Shown here one piece after another: positions 52,915 through 61,272 of a stretch of 64,000 bases of DNA. The position numbers and the translations under genes are program-made. The stretch covers positions 3,386,001 to 3,450,000 of the forward strand of contig NZ_NQYC01000001.1 of NCBI RefSeq assembly GCF_003600835.1. Reading direction: 5' to 3'. The notes under the pieces are model-generated. The model saw only the letters and a program-made list of their open reading frames with translations, was not told the DNA's origin and did not search any database. How positions within the stretch are numbered: the stretch's first letter is position 1; every line of letters begins with the position of its first letter. Source of the DNA: Bacillus sp. PK3_68 (GTDB taxonomy: Bacteria > Bacillota > Bacilli > Bacillales > Domibacillaceae).

Positions 52915-54272
52915 TTAAGCAGCCGCTTTCTTTTCTTTTTCTTCCTTGATGGCTTTTAATACATTTTTTGTTTCGTGAATGACTACTCCAGATAGGCCGA
53001 TGATACCAACCAGGTTAGGGAAGGCCATTAATCCATTCATAATATCGGCAAATGTCCAAACTAGTTCGAGACTTGTTACTGCCCCGATGAAGACCGCTAA
53101 TACAAAGACCAGCCGATAGTATTTAACAACCTTTTTGCTAAATAGGTAGGAGAAACATTTCTCTCCATAGTACGACCAGCCGATGATGGTAGAAGAAGCA
53201 AAGAACAGCAGGCCAAGAGCGACTACGTAAGAGCCTGCCGGACCAAGGAAGGATTCAAAGGATACAGTTGTCAGTTCGCTTCCTTCCAATCCCTGATCAT
53301 ATTGTCCAGCCATCACAATGGTTATTCCTGTGATGGAACAAATTAAAATAGTATCAATAAACACTTGAGTCATAGAGACGAGAGCCTGGCGAGCAGGCAT
53401 GTCTGTTTTTGCTGCCGCTGCTGCAATCGGGGCAGAGCCGAGACCTGCTTCATTAGAGAATACCCACGAGCCACACCGTAACGAATAACTGCACCAATCG
53501 CACCTCCTGCTACAGCTTCACCGGTAAAAGCATCTGAGAAAATTAGACCTAGGGCTGCTGGAATGCCACCTAAGTTTGTCAGCAGGATAACAAGGCCTGC
53601 GATCAAATAGAACGCTGCCATAATTGGCACAAAAAAAGCAGTCACTTTACCGATGCTTTTAATGCCGCCTAATAAAACAAGGGCAGTAAAGATAAGTAAA
53701 ACAATTCCTGTAACGAATGGAGATACATTAAACGTATTTTTTACCACGCCGGCCACTGCATTGGCTTGTACTAGATTCCCGATACCAAAAGCAGCAACGG
53801 CACCGAATAAAGCGAACAGGATGCCCAGCCATTTTTGATTTAATCCCCGTTCGAGATAATACATTGGACCGCCGGACATTTCTCCGTCTAGGTCTTGGAC
53901 GCGGTACTTTACGGCGAGTACAGCCTCTGCATATTTCGTAGCCATGCCAAAGAATGCACTCAACCACATCCAGAAGACAGCTCCAGGGCCTCCCATTAAT
54001 ACAGCGGTCGCTACCCCAACGATATTTCCAGTTCCAACCGTTGCTGCGAGCGCTGTCATTAAAGCTTGGAAGTGAGAGATATCACCTTCAGATTGCTTAT
54101 CCTGGCTTTTGCTAAATGCAAGTTTAAGAGAATAAGGCAGTAATCTGAGCTGTAAAAAGCCAATACGTACGGTTAAATAAATTCCAGTTCCAACTAAAAG
54201 AATTAGCAGAGGCGGTCCCCAAATGTAACCACTAATAGTGTTCATGATGCCAAGTAATTTTTCCTGAGCCAT
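52915..54272 (-). pseudogene. AlsT-like alanine:sodium symporter (AGCS), frameshifted
   Basis: About 452 residues when repaired. The N-terminal part (ATG 54272, AAGGAGGGG upstream) carries ALAATVGTGNIVGVATAV, GGPGAVFWMWLSAFFG, GGPMYYLERGLN and [10 protein letters not shown]. It then slips out of frame and stops at 53370. The second part, in the other frame, resumes with [17 protein letters not shown] through to the C-terminus at 52915. Adding one base to the C3/G3 run at 53463-53465 gives [20 protein letters not shown], the exact family loop. A second AGCS transporter lies 1 kb away on the other strand. Sequencing error is the likely cause. Confidence 0.88.
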
Positions 54273-54753
54273 ATTATCCCCTCCTTCTCCCTCATTATAT
54301 AAAAATGCCTAGAAAAGAGTAGTCAGTATTTAAAAATATTTAAAAAATAGAAACTTTTGTTAAATGAAACAAACAAAAGTTGGTTGAATTGTGAAAAATC
54401 ATTTACTGATAGTATGTTAGCGCTAAAGAGCGATTTAAAAAGAAGGAAAAGAGTCATCCACTAAAGAATAGGGTCATGGTACTCTTATATAGACGAACAA
54501 TGAGTCAGCCTGCTTTCAAGAGCCCTGTTTCTTACGAATGATGTTTTGTTATTTTACAAAAGGGGAATTGATAGAGCATGAGAATAATGAAAATGCTACA
54601 GCCCAAGTAAGAATGGAAAGGGAACATTCTTTATTCTTAAAGGATAAGCGATGAAAGTGTACTTGCGAGCAAGCAGATGACCAGTTCGGATAATTTGTCA
54701 GCCATGATTCTGCTGATACAATTAGTTTAGTTGTGAAAGAAAGGATGATGAAA
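54273..54753. other. 480-bp intergenic region; candidate SigB promoter
   Basis: No gene supported. GTTTTG (54543-54548) and GGGAAT (54563-54568), spacer 14 nt, fit a SigB promoter for the downstream pair yfkI-like/yfkH; the B. subtilis yfkJIH genes are SigB-dependent. The distance to the first start (185 nt) is long. Confidence 0.45.
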
Positions 54754-55104
54754 ATGGGAAAAGGTAAATTTTTTACAAAGGTAGGCATTGGCGCAGCAAT
54801 TGGAGGCGCTATTGCTTTAATGGACCGTCAGACAAGAGAGGAGATGAAGGAGTGGGCCATCTATTTATTTGAGATGGCAAAAGACCCTGAAAGCTTATCT
54901 GCCTCCTCTAAAGAAATTGTAAATCGAGCAAAGGAAACAGCTCAGCAAATTAGCGATGACGTTAGTTACATTCGTGGAAAAGTCGACAGTTTACGCGATT
55001 TGACACCTGAGGTAAAAGATCTTGTGGATGAGACAAAGAGCACTTTTCTTCCTGATGAAGAAAGCGCATCCGGTGCAGCAGGAAAAACTTCAGTAACGCA
55101 CTAG
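54754..55104 (+). CDS. Small YtxH/YfkI-like general stress protein
   Basis: A 116-residue protein from ATG 54754 (AAAGGA 8 nt upstream; in-frame ATGs at 54745 and 54748 and GTG 54733 are alternatives). It starts with a short Gly/Ala-rich hydrophobic stretch (VGIGAAIGGAIALM), followed by an amphipathic helical region with coiled-coil character (SSKEIVNRAKETAQQISDDV, YIRGKVDSLRDLTPEVKDLV) and a Ser/Gly-rich tail. This layout is typical of YtxH-like stress proteins. It is 11 nt before yfkH, matching the place of yfkI in B. subtilis, but I cannot confirm homology from memory. Confidence 0.75.
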   Translation: MGKGKFFTKVGIGAAIGGAIALMDRQTREEMKEWAIYLFEMAKDPESLSASSKEIVNRAKETAQQISDDVSYIRGKVDSLRDLTPEVKDLVDETKSTFLPDEESASGAAGKTSVTH

Positions 55105-55115
55105 GAGGCGATTAT

Positions 55116-55949
55116 TTGTCCGACAACAAGATAGGGTTAAAAATTTTTTCAAAGCATTTGCTGAAAAGAATACAACAATCTGATGTTCCGGACACTGCTG
55201 CACAAATGTCGTACTACTTTCTGCTATCGCTCTTTCCATTGTTAATTTTTGCTGTAACCCTGCTGGCTTACTTGCCTATTAGCCAGCAGGATATGTTTCT
55301 TTTGGTTCGCGATTATGCCCCTGGCGATACAGTAGAAACCATTCAAAATACATTGAATGAAGTGTTGCAAAATGGAAATGGCGGTTTGCTTTCCTTCGGG
55401 GTAATCGCCACTCTCTGGTCAGCTTCTAAAGGGATGAATGCTATTATTAAAGGATTAAATCATGCATACAACGTAGACGAGACAAGACCGTTCTACAAGG
55501 TGAGGGGCATGTCTGTTTTATTAACAGTCGGTTTAATTTTTGTGATAGCGGCTGCCTTAATCTTACAGGTATTCGGGAAGCAAATCGGACTGTTCGCATC
55601 TGACTATTTAGGCCTGTCCGATGAGTTTCTAAAGCTTTGGAACTGGCTGCGCTGGCTGATTTCTCCTCTGTTGATTTTTGGAGTATTTGTTGGTTTGTAT
55701 TATTTGGCTCCGAACATTAGTGTCAAATGTTTAACCGTTTTGCCGGGAGCCATCTTTGCTGCTGTTGGCTGGATTGTCGTTTCATTAGGTTTTTCTTTTT
55801 ATGTCAATAATTTTGGCAATTACTCAGCCACATATGGAAGCATTGGAGCCATCATTGTCATGATGATTTGGTTTTATCTGTCAGCGATGATTATCCTTAT
55901 TGGTGGAGAAATCAATGCCTTGAAAAACGACTTAGCTGGCGATTGTTAA
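55116..55949 (+). CDS. yfkH: YihY/virulence factor BrkB family membrane protein YfkH
   Basis: A 277-residue protein with six helices and the YihY blocks DTAAQMSYYFLLSLFPLLIF, LWSASKGMNAIIKGLNHAYN and YVNNFGNYSATYGSIGAIIVMMIWFYLSA. Members were once called ribonuclease BN but are now considered membrane proteins of unknown (possibly transport) role. TTG start behind AGGAGGCG. Length and neighbours fit B. subtilis YfkH, which is part of the general stress response. Confidence 0.9.
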   Translation: MSDNKIGLKIFSKHLLKRIQQSDVPDTAAQMSYYFLLSLFPLLIFAVTLLAYLPISQQDMFLLVRDYAPGDTVETIQNTLNEVLQNGNGGLLSFGVIATLWSASKGMNAIIKGLNHAYNVDETRPFYKVRGMSVLLTVGLIFVIAAALILQVFGKQIGLFASDYLGLSDEFLKLWNWLRWLISPLLIFGVFVGLYYLAPNISVKCLTVLPGAIFAAVGWIVVSLGFSFYVNNFGNYSATYGSIGAIIVMMIWFYLSAMIILIGGEINALKNDLAGDC

Positions 55950-55954
55950 TGAAG

Positions 55955-55994
55955 AGTCTGCTTACCCTTTACTGTTGGTAGGCGGGCTTTTTTA
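55955..55994 (+). terminator. Terminator of yfkH
   Basis: AGTCTGCTTACC pairs with GGTAGGCGGGCT (12 pairs, three G-T and one further wobble), followed by six T. Confidence 0.75.
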
Positions 55995-56107
55995 ATGGGC
56001 TTTGCTCATAAATGAATTTTTTCTGCTCACCATCCACAAAAGTATAGACATAACATTTGGATAGGAATCATCATTGATAAATGGCCTTTTGCACTGATTG
56101 AGTCAAT

Positions 56108-56137
56108 AAAAAAACGTTCAGCAAGCTGAACGTTTTT
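56108..56137 (-). terminator. Terminator of the metal ATPase gene
   Basis: AAAACGTTCAGC pairs with GCTGAACGTTTT with a 2-nt centre; overlaps the stop of the convergent gene. Confidence 0.9.
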
Positions 56138-58052
56138 AAGACCGCAAGAGACGCAGCCCGTTTAAGATAACGAGAATAGTGCTGCCTTCGTGCCCGATAA
56201 CGCCAAACGGTAAGTCAAGCACTTGAAAGAAGTTGGAAATGATAAGCAGCATAATGACTGATATGGAAAAGATCACATTTTGCTTAACGATCCGTTGCAT
56301 TTTTTTTGATAAGCGAATGGCTTCAGCAATTTTAGGCAAGTCATTTTTCATCAGGACGATATCTGCTGTTTCCATCGCCACATCTGAGCCTTCTCCCATA
56401 GCAATCCCAATGTTTGCGGTAGCTAGAGCGGGAGCGTCATTAATGCCGTCTCCAACCATTGCGACAGTATCATAATCTTGAATTAACTTTTTTAGTTGAT
56501 CTACTTTCTGCTCCGGCAAACATTCAGCAATGAAGGTGTCTAAGTGCGCTTCCTTAGCAATCGCTCTTGCTGTTGTTTCATTGTCGCCTGTCAGCATAAT
56601 AGTGTGAATGCCTTCTTGATGGAGAAGCTCTAAAGCCTGTTTTGTGTCTTCCCGTATTAAGTCCTTCAAAGCAATAACCGCTGCAATTCCATATTCATCT
56701 CCCACAAAAACAGTTGTTTTTCCAGAAGAGGCAAGTTCATTCGCTTTGCCGCCATGGAAAGCGAGTGCGGCTTCCCGGTCAATAAAATCAGCTTTCCCGA
56801 TCTTCCATTGTTTTCCCTTAACAGTTCCTTTGACTCCCCAACCGGCTGCATCTTCCAACTCATCTGGTGCAGAATAAGCGACATTTTTTTCTTGGGCAAA
56901 TCGAATGATCGCCTGAGCGAGTGGGTGATTGGACTGACTTTCGATCGAAGCAACAGCACTAAGCAATTCATTCTCTGCTAGACCTTCGCGGACAACTACA
57001 TCTGTTACCTCAGGTTTCCCTTTTGTAAGGGTACCGGTTTTATCAAAAGCAATCGCTTTTAAATTGTTCAGGTTTTCTAAATGAACGCCGCCTTTAAATA
57101 AAATGCCACGGCGAGCTCCGTTAGAAATCGCTGAAAGTGTCGCCGGCATAATTGAAGCGACGAGCGCACATGGAGAAGCGACAACGAGAAGGACCATGGC
57201 TCGATAAAAGGTTTCTGTCCAGGTCCAGCCAAGGGCAAAATGAGGTAAAAACATCATTAAACCAACCGCTGCCAATACAATTTTTACATATTTGCCTTCA
57301 AATTTCTCGATGAATAGTTGGGAAGGTGACTTTTCACTTTGGGCAGATTGAACAAGTTGGATGATTTTTTGAAAAAGTGTCTCGCTTGCAGGCTTTGTTA
57401 CTTCAATATAAACAGATCCAGTAATGTTCACAGTACCTGCGAATACTTCTCCGTTTTGCTGTTTAGAAACGGGGATTGATTCCCCTGTTATAGCAGCCTC
57501 ATCAATCGTTGTCTGTCCCTTTGAGATTAGGCCATCTGCAGGAATGCGCTCTCCCGGTTTTACAAGGATTAAATCTCCAACTGCAAGAGAAGACACGTGA
57601 ACTTTTTCTTCTGTGCCATTTTTGATCAATAAGGCTTCTTCCGGCTGAATTCCCATTAAGGAAGAAATTTCTTTTTGGCTTTTATTCATTGTATAAGTTT
57701 CGAGTGCTCCACTAAGAGCAAAAATGAAAATTAAGATAGCTCCTTCTGTCCAATAACCGATAATAGCTGAGCCGATGGCAGCAAAAATCATGAGCATTTC
57801 TACATTCAGCTCTTTCTCGGCAATCGTTTCTTCAATCCCTTCTTTGGCTTTGGCAAAACCGCCGATAATAAAGGCGATCATATAAATTGGAACGGCTGCA
57901 GAATGAACGCCGTTTTTATCTAAGAGCCATCCAGCTAAAATCAATACACCGCTTAAAAGAGCTGCTATCAGTTCGGCGTGAGGTTTTATGGAAGAAATCC
58001 AGAGCGCTTCTTCTTGATGTCCGGCCTCTAAAGCTTTTGCTTGCATATTCAT
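56136..58052 (-). CDS. P1B-type metal-transporting ATPase, ZosA/PfeT-like
   Basis: A 638-residue P1B ATPase without an N-terminal metal-binding domain, the length and layout of B. subtilis ZosA (PfeT), a PerR-regulated pump described first for zinc and later as a ferrous iron exporter. Seen: TGES loop (EAAITGESIPV), transmembrane metal motif SPCALV with Cys295, phosphorylation site DKTGTLTKG (Asp337), nucleotide-binding HP (SQSNHPLAQAI) and hinge MVGDGINDAPALA. ATG 58052 behind GGAGGAATAT. A perfect PerR box lies 140 bp upstream, as expected for this family member. The metal (Fe2+ or Zn2+) is not decided by sequence. Confidence 0.92.
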   Translation of the reverse strand: MNMQAKALEAGHQEEALWISSIKPHAELIAALLSGVLILAGWLLDKNGVHSAAVPIYMIAFIIGGFAKAKEGIEETIAEKELNVEMLMIFAAIGSAIIGYWTEGAILIFIFALSGALETYTMNKSQKEISSLMGIQPEEALLIKNGTEEKVHVSSLAVGDLILVKPGERIPADGLISKGQTTIDEAAITGESIPVSKQQNGEVFAGTVNITGSVYIEVTKPASETLFQKIIQLVQSAQSEKSPSQLFIEKFEGKYVKIVLAAVGLMMFLPHFALGWTWTETFYRAMVLLVVASPCALVASIMPATLSAISNGARRGILFKGGVHLENLNNLKAIAFDKTGTLTKGKPEVTDVVVREGLAENELLSAVASIESQSNHPLAQAIIRFAQEKNVAYSAPDELEDAAGWGVKGTVKGKQWKIGKADFIDREAALAFHGGKANELASSGKTTVFVGDEYGIAAVIALKDLIREDTKQALELLHQEGIHTIMLTGDNETTARAIAKEAHLDTFIAECLPEQKVDQLKKLIQDYDTVAMVGDGINDAPALATANIGIAMGEGSDVAMETADIVLMKNDLPKIAEAIRLSKKMQRIVKQNVIFSISVIMLLIISNFFQVLDLPFGVIGHEGSTILVILNGLRLLRS

Positions 58053-58191
58053 GATAATATTCCTCCTTAATTGATATTTCCTCTTTATAATTGAGAATAG
58101 TAATCAAATTCACTTTTCTTTTGATGAATGAAAAACATTCTCATTAGTTTTAAAATAAGGTTTTTTGTTTAAATGTAGTTTTATTATTAAT

Positions 58192-58206
58192 TTATAATAA
58201 TTATAA
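58192..58206. promoter_or_regulatory. PerR box between the metal ATPase and osmC-like genes
   Basis: TTATAAT-A-ATTATAA is a perfect 7-1-7 palindrome, identical to the PerR consensus TTATAATNATTATAA. It is centred about 145 bp from each of two divergent starts. A weaker Fur/PerR-like 7-1-7 site lies closer to the ATPase start, on the reverse strand near 58086-58110. Confidence 0.75.
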
Positions 58207-58346
58207 TTAAGATTATATTAACATAGCCGTGCTTAAAAATAAAGAGTAATATCTTTTTTTAATGCTTCATCAAACATTTGTTCAGAGATAGAGGTTTCGC
58301 TGCAAATAATTTAAAATAAGGTAGATGATTGCAAAGAGGTGAAAAA

Positions 58347-58732
58347 ATGAAATTTCGAATGAAGGAAGGCGGATTTACAGCTGATCTACCTTACGGACAG
58401 CTTGATGTCTCTGGTGATGAGCTGTATGGATTTCGTCCTTATCAACTACTAACCGCGTCTATAGCTGTTTGCAGCGGAGGTGTTCTGCGAAAGATTCTTG
58501 AGAAAAAAAGAATGCACGTAGAGAACATTGAAATTAACACGAAGGTCTATCGGAACGAACAAGAGGCAAGCCGGATTGAAAAAGTAGAAGTTCACTTTAT
58601 TATTAAAGGAAAAGAGCTAGCAGAAGGACAAATAAAAAAGCGATGGAGCTGACGAGAAAGAACTGTTCAATGGTACAATCGGTTATCCCTGTCATTGAAG
58701 TAGTCGAAACTTTTGAAATTATCCAATCTTAA
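58347..58732 (+). pseudogene. OsmC-family protein, frameshifted
   Basis: From ATG 58347 (AGAGGTGA upstream) the frame encodes an OsmC-type fold with the first reactive Cys in ASIAVCSGGVL and a long helix (RKILEKKRMHVENIEIN). It goes out of frame at the A6 run 58634-58639 and stops at 58652. One more A gives IKKAMELTRKNCSMVQSVIP, with the second Cys, and the end ETFEIIQS at 58730-58732, a complete protein of about 128 residues. OsmC/Ohr relatives reduce organic peroxides with the Cys pair. It is divergent from the metal ATPase and shares the PerR box region, fitting an oxidative stress role. Confidence 0.85.
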
Positions 58733-58823
58733 TAACTACCTCAATTAGCGTTAGGAAATGAGAAAATGGGGTATCTTGATTAAAAACCTGTATTTATTTT
58801 TCTAACGGAAAAGAGGTCAGCTT

Positions 58824-59876
58824 ATGGGTAAGATATTTGGAATTATGGTGCTGATTGGAGTCCCGCTGTCTGTAGCTGGATCACTTATGCACTGGCCGAC
58901 ATTAATGATGTTCGGCATCTATTGTTTAACGATAATTGCTTTATCAAGTTATATGGGCAGAGCCACAGAAAGCCTTGCGATTATTACGGGCCCAAGAATT
59001 GGCGGATTGTTGAATGCCACTTTTGGAAATGCAGTCGAATTGATCATTTCGATTTTTGCTTTACAAGCTGGGTTGATTGGAGTGGTTCTGGCTTCTTTAA
59101 CCGGTTCTGTATTAGGGAACTTGCTGCTTGTTGCCGGGCTATCATATTTTATGGGAGGCCTTAAGTACAAACGCCAAAAATTTAATGAGCATGACGCTCG
59201 TCATAACTCGGGGCTTTTAATATTTGCTGTTATTGTAGCGTTTGTCATTCCTGAAATTTTTTCAAGAGGCATGAGCGACTCAGAGACCCTTTCTTTAAGT
59301 GTAGGAATTTCTATTATTATGATTGTTCTTTATCTGGCTGCTTTATTTTTTAAGCTTGTTACACACCGTGGAGTATATACCGGTCAGTCAGAAGAAACCA
59401 CTCAACATGAAGAGCCGGAATGGTCCAAGGGGAAAGCCATAGCTGTATTGCTTCTGGCTACACTTGCTGTTGCCTATGTATCAGAAAATTTAGTGCATAC
59501 ATTTGAAGAGGTTGGAAAGAGTTTTGGCTGGTCAGAGTTGTTTATCGGGATCATCATTGTGGCCATTGTTGGAAATGCTGCAGAGCATGCTTCAGCTGTG
59601 TTGATGGCAATGAAGAATAAAATGGATGTAGCTGTAGAGATAGCTGTTGGCTCAACCTTGCAAATTGCCATGTTTGTTGCGCCGATACTTGTTTTACTCT
59701 CGTTAATGTTTGAGACGTCCATGCCGCTTGTTTTTACAATCCCTGAGCTGGTAGCCATGGTAACAGCAGTATTTTTATCGATCGTTCTCTCGAATGATGG
59801 AGAAACAAACTGGTTCGAAGGCCTAACGCTTCTCGCTGCTTATTTTATTATGGGAATAGGTTTTTATCTATTATAG
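58824..59876 (+). CDS. chaA: Ca2+/H+ antiporter ChaA (YfkE)
   Basis: A 350-residue cation exchanger of the CAX family with about eleven helices. The paired alpha repeats are GLLNATFGNAVELIISIFAL (about 62-81) and GNAAEHASAVLMAMKNKMDVAVEIAVGS (about 252-279); each has the glutamate that carries Ca2+ through the membrane. Closely resembles B. subtilis YfkE, whose structure defines the family. It exports Ca2+ in exchange for H+. ATG behind AAGAGGTC. Its terminator has been split by an IS3-family element, so read-through into the element is possible. Confidence 0.93.
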   Translation: MGKIFGIMVLIGVPLSVAGSLMHWPTLMMFGIYCLTIIALSSYMGRATESLAIITGPRIGGLLNATFGNAVELIISIFALQAGLIGVVLASLTGSVLGNLLLVAGLSYFMGGLKYKRQKFNEHDARHNSGLLIFAVIVAFVIPEIFSRGMSDSETLSLSVGISIIMIVLYLAALFFKLVTHRGVYTGQSEETTQHEEPEWSKGKAIAVLLLATLAVAYVSENLVHTFEEVGKSFGWSELFIGIIIVAIVGNAAEHASAVLMAMKNKMDVAVEIAVGSTLQIAMFVAPILVLLSLMFETSMPLVFTIPELVAMVTAVFLSIVLSNDGETNWFEGLTLLAAYFIMGIGFYLL

Positions 59877-59878
59877 AT

Positions 59879-59901
59879 AAAAAAGCTGTGCAAGTGATTC
59901 A
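59879..59901 (+). terminator. Left half of the chaA terminator, split by an IS
   Basis: AAAAAAGCTGTGCAAGTGA (59879-59897) is exactly complementary to TCACTTGCACAGCTTTTTT at 61186-61204 on the far side of the IS. Together they would form the original hairpin; now they are 1.3 kb apart. Confidence 0.88.
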
Positions 59902-59993
59902 TGGACTGACCCCATAAAGTGAGACAAATAAAAAACACCTTTAAGTTGAAAACGAGTATGGGATACTCGAAAATAACTTGGAGGTGTTTTTCT

Positions 59994-60317
59994 ATGGGGA
60001 CAAGAGTCAGTTATCCAGCGGAAGTAAAAATGAAGGCTGTAAAAATGAGATTAGCTGGGGTGCCGGTCAAAGAAGTCTTAAAGGAATTAAACATTCGAAA
60101 TAAGACACAGCTTAAAACATGGATGAAATGGTACAAAGCAGGCGAGTTTCATCGATTTGAACAGCCAGTGGGCAAGCAGTATTCCTTCGGAAAAGGGGCT
60201 GAGTATGAAAGTGAAACAGAGAAACTGAAGGAAGAAAATCGGTATTTGAAACAGCAGATTGAAGTACTAAAAAAGTACAAAGAATTGGAGAGGAAGTGGT
60301 CCCAGAAACAGCTGTAG
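59994..60317 (+). CDS. IS3-family transposase OrfA
   Basis: A 107-residue protein from ATG 59994 (GGAGGTG upstream). It contains a helix-turn-helix (VSYPAEVKMKAVKMRLAGVP, LNIRNKTQLKTWMKWYKAG) that binds the terminal repeats and a leucine-zipper-like end (SETEKLKEENRYLKQQIEVL). Translation through it to the A6G heptamer at 60269-60275 can slip by -1 to make the OrfAB transposase. OrfA alone usually acts as a regulator. Confidence 0.92.
   Translation: MGTRVSYPAEVKMKAVKMRLAGVPVKEVLKELNIRNKTQLKTWMKWYKAGEFHRFEQPVGKQYSFGKGAEYESETEKLKEENRYLKQQIEVLKKYKELERKWSQKQL
60269..60275 (+). promoter_or_regulatory. Programmed -1 frameshift site in the IS3-family element
   Basis: A AAA AAG lies in the correct phase of orfA (X XXY YYZ). 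The -1 frame is open from here into orfB with no stop, so a fused OrfAB of about 380 residues is expected. Confidence 0.8.
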
Positions 60318-61144
60318 AATTAGTAAAAGAACTCCAAACCAGCATGCCCGTCAGGGAAATATGCCGGCATCTCGGCATTGCTAGATCCACTTATTATCGC
60401 TGGAAGAGCAGGAGCCGGAAAGAAACAGCCAGGCAGATCGTTGAACGAAAAATCGGCACGTTGTGCCGGGACCTTAAGTTTCGATATGGTTATCGTAAAA
60501 TCACGGCCTTATTAAAACGAGAGATGTCGATTAACCATAAAGCGGTACAGCGTGTAATGCAGAAGTATGGCTGGCAGTGCCGGGTAAAAGTGAAGAAACG
60601 CAAACGAACAGGACAGCCCTGTCATATTTCCGATAACCTGTTAAAAGGAGATTTCCAGGCAAATCAGCCTCTTCAAAAGCTCGTCACAGATATTACATAC
60701 TTGCCTTTTGGCCAGAAACAGCTGTATCTTTCAAGTATTCAGGATTTATTTAACGGCGAAATCATTGCCTATTCTTTAGGAAGCTGCCAGAATACAGATT
60801 TTGTGCTACATACGCTGGCCCAGCTGCCACCCCTCCCAGAGGGATGCATTCTGCACAGCGATCAGGGATCTGTGTACACATCTTATGCTTATCAGCAGGC
60901 AGTCAAAGAAAAAGGCATTACCATGAGTATGTCCCGGAAAGGGACACCCTCTGATAATGCCTCCATCGAATCGTTTCATTCCTCGCTAAAGTCTGAAACG
61001 TTCTATCTCGACGAGTTGACAAGCACTACGACGGCTATCGTAGAGCAAACTGTCGAAAGCTATATTCACTATTATAACCATATCCGTATTCAAGCGAAAC
61101 TAAACAACCAGCCACCGGTCAAGTATCGGCAGCTGGCTGCTTAA
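60296..61144 (+). CDS. IS3-family transposase OrfB (DDE catalytic part)
   Basis: 282 residues from a GTG at 60296, in the -1 frame relative to orfA and overlapping it by 22 bp. An HTH_21-type segment (RRHLGI-like EICRHLGIARSTYYRWKSRS, YGYRKITALLKRE) precedes the integrase core with the DDE triad: first D in LVTDITYLPFG, second D in LHSDQGSVYTS, E in NASIESFHSSLKSE. Most likely made as the OrfAB fusion. Intact. Confidence 0.93.
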   Translation: MVPETAVELVKELQTSMPVREICRHLGIARSTYYRWKSRSRKETARQIVERKIGTLCRDLKFRYGYRKITALLKREMSINHKAVQRVMQKYGWQCRVKVKKRKRTGQPCHISDNLLKGDFQANQPLQKLVTDITYLPFGQKQLYLSSIQDLFNGEIIAYSLGSCQNTDFVLHTLAQLPPLPEGCILHSDQGSVYTSYAYQQAVKEKGITMSMSRKGTPSDNASIESFHSSLKSETFYLDELTSTTTAIVEQTVESYIHYYNHIRIQAKLNNQPPVKYRQLAA

Positions 61145-61272
61145 AGGTGTTTTGATCCCTGTCTCAAAAATAGGGGTCAGTCCCTTCACTTGCACAGCTT
61201 TTTTATTGTTAGGCGGATAAGTTGAAAAGCCAAGAGCAAACTAAGCAAAAGAAATAGGGAGGATAGAATGTG

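Larger units (their letters stand above)
59902..61184 (+). mobile_element. IS3-family (IS150-type) insertion sequence, 1283 bp, complete
   Basis: The left end TGGACTGACCCC and the right end (reverse complement GGGACTGACCCC) are near-perfect terminal inverted repeats; the similarity continues with a common AACACCTTTAA further in. The flanks carry the direct repeat TTCA (59898-59901 and 61185-61188), a 4-bp target-site duplication. It contains overlapping orfA and orfB with a canonical A6G slippery site. Removing the element and one TTCA restores a perfect intrinsic terminator for chaA. Both frames are open, so it may be mobile. Confidence 0.92.

Noticed and set aside
58740-58823. Mn-type yybP-ykoY riboswitch before chaA
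   Set aside because: An inverted repeat CGTTAG...CTAACG is present, but the conserved riboswitch core was not recognised.
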